Source of the DNA: Burkholderiales bacterium
Lineage (GTDB): Bacteria > Pseudomonadota > Gammaproteobacteria > Burkholderiales > Burkholderiaceae_E
NCBI GenBank assembly: GCA_017307915.1
Contig: JAFKGG010000384.1
Location: 1-38,691 of the forward strand
Length of the DNA stretch: 38,691 nt
Direction: 5' to 3'
In this document: one piece after another, positions 7,944 through 15,354 of the stretch
Numbering within the stretch: position 1 is the first letter of the stretch
How the letters are laid out: every line of letters begins with the position of its first letter
The notes under the pieces: model-generated
What the model was told of the DNA's origin: nothing
Databases searched by the model: none
Seen by the model: the letters and a program-made list of their open reading frames with translations, nothing else
Made by a program: the position numbers and the translations under genes

Positions 7944-8639
7944 ATGCAACGTACGCCGCTGGTGTTCCTGCCCGGGCTGCTGTGCGATGGACGGCTCTGG
8001 CGCGACCAGGCCGAGGCGCTATCGGACGTCGCCGCGCCGTTCATCGCCGACTTGACGCAAGACGATAGCATCGCCGCGATGGCGCGGCGCACGCTGCAGA
8101 TGGCGCCGGAGCGCTTCGCGCTCGCCGGGCTTTCGATGGGCGGCTATGTTGCCTTCGAGATCATGCGGCAGGCGCCGCAACGCGTCACGCGGCTGGCATT
8201 GTTCGACACCAGCGCCAACCCCGATGAGGCCGAACGCATTACCCAGCGCAAGGCCGGCATCGCATCGCTGAAGCTCGGCCGGTTCGCCGGCGTCACGACG
8301 CGGTTGCTGCCGCAACTGGTGCACGCCGCGCACGTCGCGGGCCCAATCGGCGCCGAGCTGAAGGCCATGGCAGCGCGCGTCGGCAGCGAAGCGTTCCTGC
8401 GCCAGCAGCAGGCGATTCTCGAACGCGCCGATTCGCGCCCGGTGCTGCGACAGATCGACGTTCCCACCCTCGTGGCAGTCGGCGATGGCGACGCGCTCAC
8501 GCCGGTGGCCGATGCGCTGGCCATCCATTGGGGTATCGCCGGCTCGCGCTTTTATCTGTTCAAAGACTGCGGCCACCTGCCGGCCCTGGAAGCGCCCACC
8601 GAGACCAGTCGGGTGCTGCGCCAGTGGCTGAACTTCTGA
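7944..8639 (+). CDS. Alpha/beta hydrolase (esterase/enol-lactonase-like)
   Basis: The 231-residue alpha/beta hydrolase has H-less oxyanion loop F-L-P-G-L-L, nucleophile elbow G-L-S64-M-G-G, acid D183 (G-D-G-D-A-L-T-P) and H211 (C-G-H-L-P). The open frame extends upstream, but AAGGAG at 7928-7933 sits 10 bp before the ATG at 7944 and the fold starts right after, so I take that start; an ATG at 7914 is the alternative. It follows the Bug receptor gene on the same strand by about 150 bp. The sequence resembles small esterases and 3-oxoadipate enol-lactonase relatives; the substrate is unknown and membership of the catabolic set is only suggested by position. Confidence 0.8.
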   Translation: MQRTPLVFLPGLLCDGRLWRDQAEALSDVAAPFIADLTQDDSIAAMARRTLQMAPERFALAGLSMGGYVAFEIMRQAPQRVTRLALFDTSANPDEAERITQRKAGIASLKLGRFAGVTTRLLPQLVHAAHVAGPIGAELKAMAARVGSEAFLRQQQAILERADSRPVLRQIDVPTLVAVGDGDALTPVADALAIHWGIAGSRFYLFKDCGHLPALEAPTETSRVLRQWLNF

Positions 8640-8663
8640 TCGGAGCCCGCGCTTGAACGCCGG

Positions 8664-9293
8664 TCAGGAATACGCGTAGGGCCCGCCGCGCTGCAACGCC
8701 GCCTGATAGGCCGGTCGCGCATGAATGCGCTGCAGCCAGGCAATGCTGTTCGGATGATGCTCGGCGCCGAGCCCCGCGCGCTGGCGTGCCGCTTCCATCG
8801 GAAAGCTCATCATGACGTCGGCCGCCGTGAACTGATCTCCCGCAAACCAGGGCCGTTTGCTCAGCTCCGATTCGACGTAGTTCAGATGAACGTCGATCAT
8901 CGGCTGGAATCGCCGCTGAGCCACGCCGCCCAGCAGCGGCACACGGCCCAGCACCAGCTTGGTGAACAGCGGTGGCATCAGCGAGCCTTCGGCGTAATGC
9001 AGGAAATAGCGGTAGCGCAGCGCATCGTCCCGATCAGCGGGAGCGCCGAGACGGCCGCCGGCCTTCTCAACCAGGTACTCGACAATGGCGCCCGTCTCGG
9101 CCACCACGCGGCCGTCGTCTTCGACGACCGGCGACTTGCCCAACGGATGAACCTGCCTGAGCGCGGGCGGCGCCAGCATCGTCGCCGGATCACGCTGATA
9201 GCGTTTCAGCTCATAGGGAAGTGCCAGCTCTTCGAGCAGCCACAGCACGCGCTGTGACCGGCTGTTTTCCAGATGATGGACCAGGATGGTCAT
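8664..9293 (-). CDS. Glutathione S-transferase family protein
   Basis: The 209-residue protein has an N-terminal thioredoxin-like domain (N-S-R-S-Q-R-V-L-W-L-L-E-E near residues 10-22; G-K-S-P-V-V-E-D and E-T-G-A-I-V-E-Y-L for glutathione binding around 50-72) and an all-helical C-terminal domain ending R-P-A-Y-Q-A-A. The longer frame upstream was trimmed to the ATG at 9293 because an AGAGGAAA Shine-Dalgarno lies just before it and GST sequences start with this strand. It probably conjugates or reduces electrophiles with glutathione in the cytoplasm. The closeness of a second GST and VOC genes suggests a detoxification group. No specific substrate can be read. Confidence 0.88.
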   Translation of the reverse strand: MTILVHHLENSRSQRVLWLLEELALPYELKRYQRDPATMLAPPALRQVHPLGKSPVVEDDGRVVAETGAIVEYLVEKAGGRLGAPADRDDALRYRYFLHYAEGSLMPPLFTKLVLGRVPLLGGVAQRRFQPMIDVHLNYVESELSKRPWFAGDQFTAADVMMSFPMEAARQRAGLGAEHHPNSIAWLQRIHARPAYQAALQRGGPYAYS

Positions 9294-9507
9294 TGCCGTT
9301 TCCTCTAGCCGACTGCAACGATTGTGACGTGATTCGGCGACCGACAGTGGCGACGGCCCGACAAACAATGCTGGCGCAGCCGGCTCGTGACGACAATGCC
9401 CTCGATGGTGCCAAGGGCATTATCCGTCCGTCATCCCGCTTGCGTTGCATATAGGGATCGGCATCGACGACCGCCTTCACAGGGATCCGAGAGAACAGGA
9501 CGCGCCC

Positions 9508-9663
9508 ATGACCACCATGCATCCATTCCTGATGTTCCAGGGCGGCCACGCCGAAGAGACGATGAACCTGTATGTGTCGTTGTTCGACGATGGCGAGATC
9601 GTGGAGATCACGCGCTGGCGCAAGGATGAGCCAGGCGCTGAAGGCGGCATCAAGCTCGCCTGA
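9508..9663 (+). pseudogene. Truncated PhnB/VOC-family N-terminal fragment
   Basis: The 51-residue frame matches only the first third of PhnB-like VOC proteins: F-L-M-F-Q-G-G-H-A-E-E-T-M-N-L-Y, then S-L-F-D-D-G-E-I-V-E-I-T-R and G-A-E-G-G-I-K-L-A, where full-length members (about 150 residues) continue into further beta strands. Here a TGA follows and the next gene begins 33 bp later, leaving no room for the rest in any frame. It is therefore a 3'-deleted remnant, probably of a paralogue of the intact gene that follows. A short functional peptide is unlikely because the metal-binding VOC module needs both halves. Confidence 0.65.
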
Positions 9664-9696
9664 CGCGCGTCAAAACCCCTCAGCAAGGAGATAACC

Positions 9697-10140
9697 ATGA
9701 AGATCGTGACCAGCTTGAGCTTCCAGGGCCAGTGCCGCGAGGCGTTCGAGTTCTATGCCAAGGTCCTGGGCGGCAAGATCACCGCCGCCATTCCCTATGG
9801 CGACGCGCCTCCCGGCATGCCGATCACCGATGAGAAGTACAAGGCCTGGCTGATGCACTGCTGGCTCGAGGTCGGTGACCAGGCACTGATGGGTGCCGAT
9901 ATGGACGTCGCATGGGCCCGCAATATCGACAAGCCCAAGAACGGTTTCGACGTCACGCTGCACACTGAAGACAAGGCCCAGGCCCAGCGCTGGTTCGAGC
10001 AGCTATCCGAAGGCGGCAAGGCGGGCATGCCGTTCGGCGAGACCTTCTGGTCGCCCGGCTATGGTTCGTTGGTGGACAGATTCGGCGTCCCGTGGATGGT
10101 CAACACTATCCCGTCGGCCGGTTGGAAGCCCTCCTCCTGA
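9697..10140 (+). CDS. VOC-family PhnB-like protein
   Basis: The 147-residue protein is a full-length PhnB/glyoxalase-like (VOC superfamily) member: S-F-Q-G-Q-C-R-E-A-F-E-F-Y near the start, the central Y-G-D-A-P-P-G and the end motif F-W-S-P-G-Y-G-S-L-V-D-R-F-G-V-P-W-M-V-N. An AAGGAGAT Shine-Dalgarno precedes the ATG. VOC proteins of this group have no established reaction in most bacteria; some are antibiotic-binding or glyoxalase-like. It directly follows the truncated paralogue and its last 35 bp overlap the convergent GST gene. Confidence 0.88.
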   Translation: MKIVTSLSFQGQCREAFEFYAKVLGGKITAAIPYGDAPPGMPITDEKYKAWLMHCWLEVGDQALMGADMDVAWARNIDKPKNGFDVTLHTEDKAQAQRWFEQLSEGGKAGMPFGETFWSPGYGSLVDRFGVPWMVNTIPSAGWKPSS

Positions 10141-10768
10141 AAACCGCCAATTGAGCAGCGAAGGCCCGTTGGTAGGCGGGCCGCGCCTCGCCGCGGGCGA
10201 CATAGGAGGAGAGGTTCGGATATTCGTCCAGGATGCCCGATCGTTTCACTCTGAGCAGCACCGCCACCATCAGCAGGTCGCCCGCGCTGAACGCCCCATC
10301 GAGCCAGTCGGCATCGCCAAGGCGAGCGGAAAGTTCGCCCAGCCGTTTGCGGATGCGTTCGTCGACGGCAGACAGGCGCTGCTCGTGCCAGGTCTCGTCG
10401 CGTTCAAGGAGCACGGCGATTTCACGATCGACGACCGGTGGCTCCATCGTGTTGAGCGCGGCGAACATCCACATGATCGCGCGCGCCCGGGCATTCGCAT
10501 CATCAGGCAGGAGGCCCGCATGGCGCTCGGCGATGTGCAACACGATCGCCCCCGACTCGAACAGGACGAGATCGCCTTCTTCATAGGTAGGTATCTGCCC
10601 GAAAGGATGAAGCGCGAGATGTGCGGGCTCCTTCATCGCCTCGAATGAAACAAGGCAAACGTCGTAAGGCTGGCCCACTTCTTCGAGCGCCCAGCGAACG
10701 CGCATGTCACGCGCCAGTCCACTGCCGCGGTCGGGTGAGCGCTCAAAGGCGGTGATGGTGGGGGTCAT
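10106..10768 (-). CDS. Glutathione S-transferase family protein
   Basis: The 220-residue GST has an N-terminal thioredoxin-like domain (M-R-V-R-W-A-L-E-E-V-G-Q-P-Y-D, then H-P-F-G-Q-I-P-T-Y and F-E-S-G-A-I-V-L-H-I-A) and a helical C-terminal domain with A-D-W-L-D-G-A-F-S-A-G-D. I use the ATG at 10768 since the upstream extension is unlike GSTs. It lies 38 bp downstream of the SRPBCC gene on the same strand, so the two are likely co-transcribed. It is distinct from the first GST in the window. The 3' end overlaps the convergent VOC gene by 35 bp. Confidence 0.88.
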   Translation of the reverse strand: MTPTITAFERSPDRGSGLARDMRVRWALEEVGQPYDVCLVSFEAMKEPAHLALHPFGQIPTYEEGDLVLFESGAIVLHIAERHAGLLPDDANARARAIMWMFAALNTMEPPVVDREIAVLLERDETWHEQRLSAVDERIRKRLGELSARLGDADWLDGAFSAGDLLMVAVLLRVKRSGILDEYPNLSSYVARGEARPAYQRAFAAQLAVFRRRASNRPTG

Positions 10769-10806
10769 CGGGGCGCTCCGGATGGCCGGTTCGGTGGCGG
10801 CTACTG

Positions 10807-11250
10807 CTACTGATTGATCTCGGGTTCTACCAGCGCGGCCAGCTTGCGCAGCGACTCTTGCCAGCCGAGATAACACGCCTCGGGCGGAATGACGTCGGGG
10901 ATGCCTTGCTGCTCGACGTTCAGTTCCGTTCCGACCGACACAGCTTTCAGCGTCACCGTCACTTTCATCTCGCCGGGCAGGTTGGGATCATCGAAGCGAT
11001 CCGTATAGACGAGCTTCTCTGACGGAACGAGCTCGAGATAGGTGCCCCCGAAGGAATGGCTGTGGCCGGTCGTGAAGTTGCGGAACGACATGCGGTGCTT
11101 GCCGCCCTTTTTGGCATCGAACTCATGGACGGTGCAGGTGAAACCGAACGGCGGCAGCCAACTGGCCACGGCATCCGGTTCGATGAATGCCCGATAGACT
11201 TTTTCAGGCTTGGCCGCGATGACGCGATGCAAGTGAACCGTATTCGGCAT
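10807..11250 (-). CDS. SRPBCC/AHSA1-domain protein
   Basis: The 147-residue product is an SRPBCC superfamily (AHSA1/START-like) protein: it starts with R-V-I-A-A-K-P-E-K-V-Y-R-A-F, has W-L-P-P-F-G-F and F-G-G-T-Y-L-E-L-V-P-S-E-K-L-V-Y-T-D in the middle, and the closing C-terminal helix G-W-Q-E-S-L-R-K-L-A. These small single-domain proteins form a hydrophobic pocket and bind lipids or aromatic molecules; bacterial members are mostly uncharacterised. CAGGAGAA just upstream of the ATG at 11250 fixes the start; the frame upstream of it is non-coding in character. It heads a probable two-gene unit with a GST. Confidence 0.88.
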   Translation of the reverse strand: MPNTVHLHRVIAAKPEKVYRAFIEPDAVASWLPPFGFTCTVHEFDAKKGGKHRMSFRNFTTGHSHSFGGTYLELVPSEKLVYTDRFDDPNLPGEMKVTVTLKAVSVGTELNVEQQGIPDVIPPEACYLGWQESLRKLAALVEPEINQ

Positions 11251-11758
11251 GACGTTCTCCTGTCGTTTCGGCTTCAAGTGAGCGGCTGTGCCGCTTTCGA
11301 GCGCAACGGAAGCTTGAGATAGCGGCAGCGATGATTTTGCCTTGGCCGGGATGAAGGCGCCTCGTATGACCGCCCGTGCGTGCGGGGCAAAAGATCGCCC
11401 GTGCCAGCGGGGCGATGGCTCACCGCTGTCGATCGCTGCTTGAATGTCAGCGTCCTGCGCCGACGAAGCATTCTGCGTGAGCCTGCCGCGCCGCTCACTG
11501 TTTGCCAGTTGCTTCGCGCAGCACTTCGGTCCGGGAAGCGCTGTGACACGCCCTGACTCACGTTGCATTCGGGCTGAGCTGGCGCCACGGGCCGAGACTT
11601 GAATGGGAAGACTTGAGCCTCGGCCAGCTTTTCTGTCGCCACCTAGTGCGACGCGAGGCGGCGCGGCACCGAGATAGCCCGGTACTTGGTGCGGCCGTAA
11701 CCAACGGCCACACCTCTTCCGGGTGGGATCGCATTTCATCCTGGCGAACCAGGCTAGC
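11251..11758. other. Gene-poor spacer between SRPBCC and toxin-antitoxin genes
   Basis: About 500 bp without a gene I can support. Open frames exist on the minus strand, but their translations are Arg/Ser/Ala-rich and match no family I recognise. No tRNA, strong hairpin or repeat was found. The right edge runs into the promoter of the toxin-antitoxin pair. It could be remnant DNA of an earlier insertion near tRNA-Ser. Confidence 0.5.
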
Positions 11759-11793
11759 TTGAAGTTCCATACAAAATTTTGTATGATCTGTGC
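11759..11793 (+). promoter_or_regulatory. Toxin-antitoxin promoter with palindromic operator, apparently leaderless
   Basis: TTGAAG at 11759-11764 and TATGAT at 11782-11787 form a sigma70 promoter with an ideal 17-bp spacer. The -10 ends only 6 bp before the toxin ATG at 11794, so the expected transcription start falls on the ATG itself and no Shine-Dalgarno is possible. A perfect 18-bp palindrome, CATACAAAATTTTGTATG (11768-11785), covers the spacer and the first part of the -10, the right place for autorepression by the XRE antitoxin. Confidence 0.7.
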
Positions 11794-12133
11794 ATGGCCG
11801 ACTCAAAGCCGATTGAGTTTCGAGGAAGCTCCCTTGATGACCTTCGTGCCTTCCCCCCTCGCGGCCAAGCGTGAAGCGGGCCATCAGCTCGACCAGGTGC
11901 AGAACGGCCGTGATCCGGACGACTGGAAGCCCATGAACACCGTGGGCCAGGGCGTGAAGGAAATTCGGATTCGGGATGCTGCCGGCGCGTTCCGGGTCAT
12001 CTACGTCGCCAAGTTTGCCGATGCCGTCTACGTGCTTCACTGCTTCCAGAAGAAGACCGAGAAGACTAACAAGACTGATCTGAACATGGCTGCCAGTCGT
12101 TACCGCGACTTGTTGAAGGAAGTGGGATCATGA
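11794..12133 (+). pseudogene. RelE/HigB-type (Gp49-like) toxin, frameshifted in a C6 run
   Basis: The gene encodes a phage-derived Gp49-like/HigB-type RNase toxin of about 112 residues, but in two frames. Codons 1-21 (M-A-D-S-K-P-I-E-F-R-G-S-S-L-D-D-L-R-A-F-P) are followed by a run of six C at 11853-11858; removing one C joins them to L-A-A-K-R-E-A-G-H-Q-L and the conserved core G-V-K-E-I-R-I-R-D and F-Q-K-K-T-E-K-T. As written, the first frame stops within a few codons. The stop overlaps the antitoxin start (ATGA, 12130-12133). The toxin is either inactivated, made by slippage on the C-run, or the run was mis-called. Family: established; activity: inferred. Confidence 0.8.
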
Positions 12134-12411
12134 GCACGCAACGATTCGCCAGCGTCTGGGATGCCATCGAGGACACGGCGGCGCAAGCCGAGAACATGAA
12201 ACTGCGCTCAGCACTGATGATCGCGCTCAAGGATCACATCGCCCGCGAGGGGCTGAGCCAATCGCAAGCAGCCAAGGTACTGGGTGTGACGCAGCCGCGC
12301 GTTTCCGATCTTATGCGCGGCAAGATCGATCTGTTCGGATTGGACACGCTCGTCAACATGGCCGCCGCCGCTGGCCTACGCGTCGAGATGCACATACTGG
12401 AAGCTGCCTGA
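12130..12411 (+). CDS. XRE-family antitoxin (HigA-like)
   Basis: The 93-residue protein carries a helix-turn-helix of the XRE/Cro type at about residues 40-66 (G-L-S-Q-S-Q-A-A-K-V-L-G-V-T-Q-P-R-V-S-D-L-M-R-G-K). Such antitoxins follow Gp49-like toxins in the same order, bind the toxin through their N-terminal part and repress the operon through the HTH. It overlaps the toxin by 4 bp, so translation is coupled; a frameshift that ends toxin translation early could also lower antitoxin synthesis. The probable operator is the 18-bp palindrome in the promoter. The gene lies 111 bp from tRNA-Ser, a frequent landing site for accessory DNA. Confidence 0.88.
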   Translation: MSTQRFASVWDAIEDTAAQAENMKLRSALMIALKDHIAREGLSQSQAAKVLGVTQPRVSDLMRGKIDLFGLDTLVNMAAAAGLRVEMHILEAA

Positions 12412-12522
12412 GTCGGCGAGCCGATGCCGGTAGCAGGCGACCTTGAATACCTGCAAGGCATTTCGTTGCTTACTGCAAGCTGCCTTCGTACCCGTTTAAA
12501 TACGTTATTTACTTGTTTTTAT

Positions 12523-12610
12523 TGGCGGAGGCGGTGAGATTCGAACTCACGAACGGTTGCCCGTTGCCGGTTTTCAAGACCGGTGCAATCGACCACTCTG
12601 CCACGCCTCC
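12523..12610 (-). tRNA. tRNA-Ser(UGA)
   Basis: Read on the minus strand, the 88-nt gene starts GGAGGCG and closes with CGCCTCC, discriminator G and an encoded CCA. The anticodon loop is C-T-[TGA]-A-A flanked by a five-pair stem (CGGT/ACCG core), the T-arm carries GAGTTCGAATCTC, and the long variable arm (AACGGGCAACCGTT) is typical of serine tRNA. It decodes UCA and related codons. Confidence 0.95.
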
Positions 12611-12762
12611 TGACGCATCATCGATACCGAAACGGTCGTTCATCCAGCCGCCTTGATGAACGAAACCCCGGCATCCGCACCTGAACAGCAGCACTGCTGC
12701 ATCAGGCACCAGGCCCGCCGCACGTGGCAATGCGATCGGCCCGCCCGCATTCTACTCAATCA

Positions 12763-13683
12763 TCACGTGGGCGCCCGCGCCCCCTGCTGTGCACCCCGCG
12801 CCGCCGGCATCTTCAAGCCCGCGACCAGGGCATCGAACACGACCCGATAGCGCAGACTCGTCTTCAGATCCTCGTGCATCACTACCCACATCCCCAGCTC
12901 GATGGCGAAATCCCTCGCCAGCACCCGCACCAGTTCGGAATAGCGGCGCGCGACCGGCACCTGGCACACGCCGATACCGAAACCTGCGCGCAGCGCCGCC
13001 AGTTGCGCCAGATCGCTGTCGGCACGCAATGCGAAGACCGAGCGATCGACGCCGGAAAGATCGGCCAGCGCCGCGCGGATTGCCGGTGTCTCGCGATCGA
13101 ATCCGACCAGGTCGTGATCGAACAGCTCATCGAATGATTTCGGCGTGCCGCGCCGTTTCAGATAGCCACGATGCGCATGCATACCCAATGCGATCGACGG
13201 CAGGCGGCGCGCCACCAGAGCGCCCTGCGCCGGCTGCACCATGCGCACGGCGATGTCGGCCTCACGGCTCAGCAGATCGTCGACCTCGTTGGATAGCACC
13301 AGCTCGAATACCAACGCCGGATGGTGCCGGCGCAGATCCGCCAGCAGCGGCGGCAACAGCTCGGCACCAACGATCTCGCTGGCGCTGATTCTGACCGTGC
13401 CGCGCACCTCGCCAGCCCGCCCCGAGGCCGTGCGCAGCAAGGCCGCCGAGGTGGCGGCGAGCGTCTGCGCATGCGGTTTCAGATCCAGTGCCAGTTCGGT
13501 CGGCGCCAGGCCGCGCTGCGAACGCACGAACAGATCTGCGCCCACCGCCGCCTCCAGTGCATCGACGTGGCGGGCCACGGTCGGCTGCGTCAGGCCAAGC
13601 CGGCGCGCCGCGCCCGACAGTGAACGTTCCTGAAGGACGGCCAGAAACGTTCGGTAGAGATCCCAACTCGGCTCAGCGTTCAT
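12763..13683 (-). CDS. LysR-family transcriptional regulator
   Basis: The 306-residue LysR-type regulator has an N-terminal winged helix-turn-helix (F-L-A-V-L-Q-E-R-S-L-S-G-A-A-R-R-L-G-L-T-Q-style motif around residues 13-35, then V-A-R-H-V-D-A-L-E) and a two-lobed substrate-binding domain from about residue 90 (V-R-I-S-A-S-E-I-V-G-A-E-L-L-P-P). It is divergent from an epimerase-like gene, with 93 bp between the starts, the classic arrangement for control of the neighbour. The AT-rich spacer contains TATA-N7-TATA (around 13693-13708), compatible with a LysR dyad but weak. The effector is unknown. Confidence 0.9.
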   Translation of the reverse strand: MNAEPSWDLYRTFLAVLQERSLSGAARRLGLTQPTVARHVDALEAAVGADLFVRSQRGLAPTELALDLKPHAQTLAATSAALLRTASGRAGEVRGTVRISASEIVGAELLPPLLADLRRHHPALVFELVLSNEVDDLLSREADIAVRMVQPAQGALVARRLPSIALGMHAHRGYLKRRGTPKSFDELFDHDLVGFDRETPAIRAALADLSGVDRSVFALRADSDLAQLAALRAGFGIGVCQVPVARRYSELVRVLARDFAIELGMWVVMHEDLKTSLRYRVVFDALVAGLKMPAARGAQQGARAPT

Positions 13684-13776
13684 CTATTTTCGTATATCTG
13701 ACCTATATTTTTACACAATTTTCTTTACATCAATCAGCGCTCATGCTGACGACTCGAATGCGAAAAGAGAAGAGCC

Positions 13777-14760
13777 ATGACACGAAAAACTACCCTGGTA
13801 CTGGGTGCCACCGGTGGCCTCGGCGGCGAGATGGCACGCCTGCTGGCCAGCCGCGGCTGGCAGGTGCGTACCCTGCATCGCCGCCCACCGGCACAGCCAG
13901 GCAGCGACGGCCTGACCTGGTTGCGCGGCGACGCAATGTCGGCCGACGATGTGGCGCAGGCAGCCGACGGCGCCGCGCTGATCGTGCATGGCGTGAACCC
14001 GCCCGGCTATCGGCATTGGGATCGCCTGGCGCTGCCGATGCTGGACAACAGCATCGCAGCCGCCCGCCCCGGCCGCGCCCGCGTACTGCTGCCGGGCAAT
14101 CTCTACAACTTCGGCCCCGACGCATTCGCGTCGCTCGATGAAGACGCGCCGCAGTACCCTCACACCGCAAAGGGCAAGGTACGCGTCGAGATGGAACGGC
14201 GCCTGCAAGGTGCCGCCCAGGCCGGCGACATCGAGGCGCTGATCGTGCGCGCCGGTGACTTCTTCGGCCCATCGGCGCGCAGCAACTGGTTCAGTCAGGT
14301 TCTAGTGAAGCCCGATGCAAGACCGAGCAAGCTAACCTACCCTGGCCGCCCAGGCGTCGGCCACCAATGGGCCTTTCTACCCGACGTGGCCGAAACGATG
14401 CTGCGGCTGCTCGAACACTCCAATCTTGCTCCGTTCGCCACATTTCACATGCAAGGCCATTGGGATGCCGACGGACAACAGATGGTTGCCGCGATCCGCC
14501 GCGCACTCGGCGACCCGGCGCTGCCGGTCAAGCACCTGCCATGGACGGCGATGCGGCTGGCGTCGCCGGTGGTGCCGCTGTTTCGCGAGCTGATCGAAAT
14601 GAAGTATCTATGGGATCAGCCACTGCGCATGGGCAACGCACGGCTGTTGCGCGCACTAGGCGAAGAGCCTCACACGGCGCTCGATACGGCCGTGCGCAGT
14701 ACGCTGATCGGGTTGGGTTGCTTGACGCAGCAGGCTCAGCCCGCCGCCCCCACCCGCTGA
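13777..14760 (+). CDS. NAD(P)-binding epimerase/NmrA-like protein
   Basis: The 327-residue protein starts with a Rossmann dinucleotide-binding motif, G10-A-T-G13-G-L-G16, as in extended short-chain dehydrogenases and NmrA-like proteins. Later segments L-L-P-G-N-L-Y-N-F-G and V-R-A-G-D-F-F-G fit NAD-dependent epimerase/dehydratase relatives; the catalytic Y-x3-K is not clear (Y at P-Q-Y-P-H-T-A-K-G-K is a candidate). It may be an oxidoreductase or redox sensor. It is divergent from a LysR gene that likely regulates it, and its last 25 bp overlap the convergent Nudix gene. The substrate cannot be inferred. Confidence 0.85.
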   Translation: MTRKTTLVLGATGGLGGEMARLLASRGWQVRTLHRRPPAQPGSDGLTWLRGDAMSADDVAQAADGAALIVHGVNPPGYRHWDRLALPMLDNSIAAARPGRARVLLPGNLYNFGPDAFASLDEDAPQYPHTAKGKVRVEMERRLQGAAQAGDIEALIVRAGDFFGPSARSNWFSQVLVKPDARPSKLTYPGRPGVGHQWAFLPDVAETMLRLLEHSNLAPFATFHMQGHWDADGQQMVAAIRRALGDPALPVKHLPWTAMRLASPVVPLFRELIEMKYLWDQPLRMGNARLLRALGEEPHTALDTAVRSTLIGLGCLTQQAQPAAPTR

Positions 14761-15317
14761 AACGCCGGCCACGGCCACTGCCCCGAGAACAGTTTGTCGA
14801 GCCAGAACACGGTGATCTGCGTCTTCACGTCGGTCAGGCGGCCAGCGCGCAATTCGTCGATCAACCAACCCAGCGTAACCAGCTCGAGCTCGAGAAATTC
14901 TTCGTCGTCGAGCTTCTGCTCCGTCTGGGTCAGATCACGGCACAGGTAGACGTCCATCACTTCGTCGGCGAAGCCGATGGCCGGATTCAGCTGCGTGAGA
15001 AACGCCCATTCGGCAGCACGGTAGCCGGTTTCTTCGACCAGCTCTCGTTGCGCCGTCTGTAGCGAAGTTTCACCCGGATCGATCTTGCCGGCAGGAATCT
15101 CGATGAAAGTCCGCCGCAGCGGATAACGGAACTGCCGCTCGATCAGGATGCGCTGATCGGGAAAGATCGGCACCATCGCCGCGGCGCCCGGGTGCAGTAT
15201 GAATTCGCGCGTGCTGGTCGAGCCGTCGGGCAGCCGTACGTGATCGCGCTGCACGCGCAGGAAACTGCCTTCATAGACCAGCGCCGAATCGATCGGCGTT
15301 TCGCTGAGGTCTTTCAT
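14736..15317 (-). CDS. Nudix hydrolase, ADP-ribose pyrophosphatase-like
   Basis: The 193-residue protein has a complete Nudix box at residues 77-99: G-K-I-D-P-G-E-T-S-L-Q-T-A-Q-R-E-L-V-E-E, with the metal-binding R-E-x2-E-E core. E-R-Q-F-R-Y-P and I-E-I-P-A-G upstream are typical of ADP-ribose/ADP-sugar pyrophosphatases, which hydrolyse ADP-ribose to AMP and ribose 5-phosphate. It follows nuoN by 37 bp on the same strand, as a Nudix gene does in many Betaproteobacteria, so it is likely the last gene transcribed with the nuo operon. The 3' end overlaps the convergent epimerase gene by 25 bp. Confidence 0.9.
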   Translation of the reverse strand: MKDLSETPIDSALVYEGSFLRVQRDHVRLPDGSTSTREFILHPGAAAMVPIFPDQRILIERQFRYPLRRTFIEIPAGKIDPGETSLQTAQRELVEETGYRAAEWAFLTQLNPAIGFADEVMDVYLCRDLTQTEQKLDDEEFLELELVTLGWLIDELRAGRLTDVKTQITVFWLDKLFSGQWPWPAFQRVGAAG

Positions 15318-15354
15318 CGCGAATTCGGCTCGGCAGGCAGCAGACGGCAGCGGA

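Noticed and set aside
11274..11739. Minus-strand open frames upstream of the SRPBCC gene
   Set aside because: They are Arg/Ser-rich with no domain, and the SRPBCC gene has its own Shine-Dalgarno and ATG at 11250.
12481..12522. TAAATA-ACG-TATTTA palindrome after tRNA-Ser as a terminator
   Set aside because: The stem is AT-only and short, with no T-run after it.
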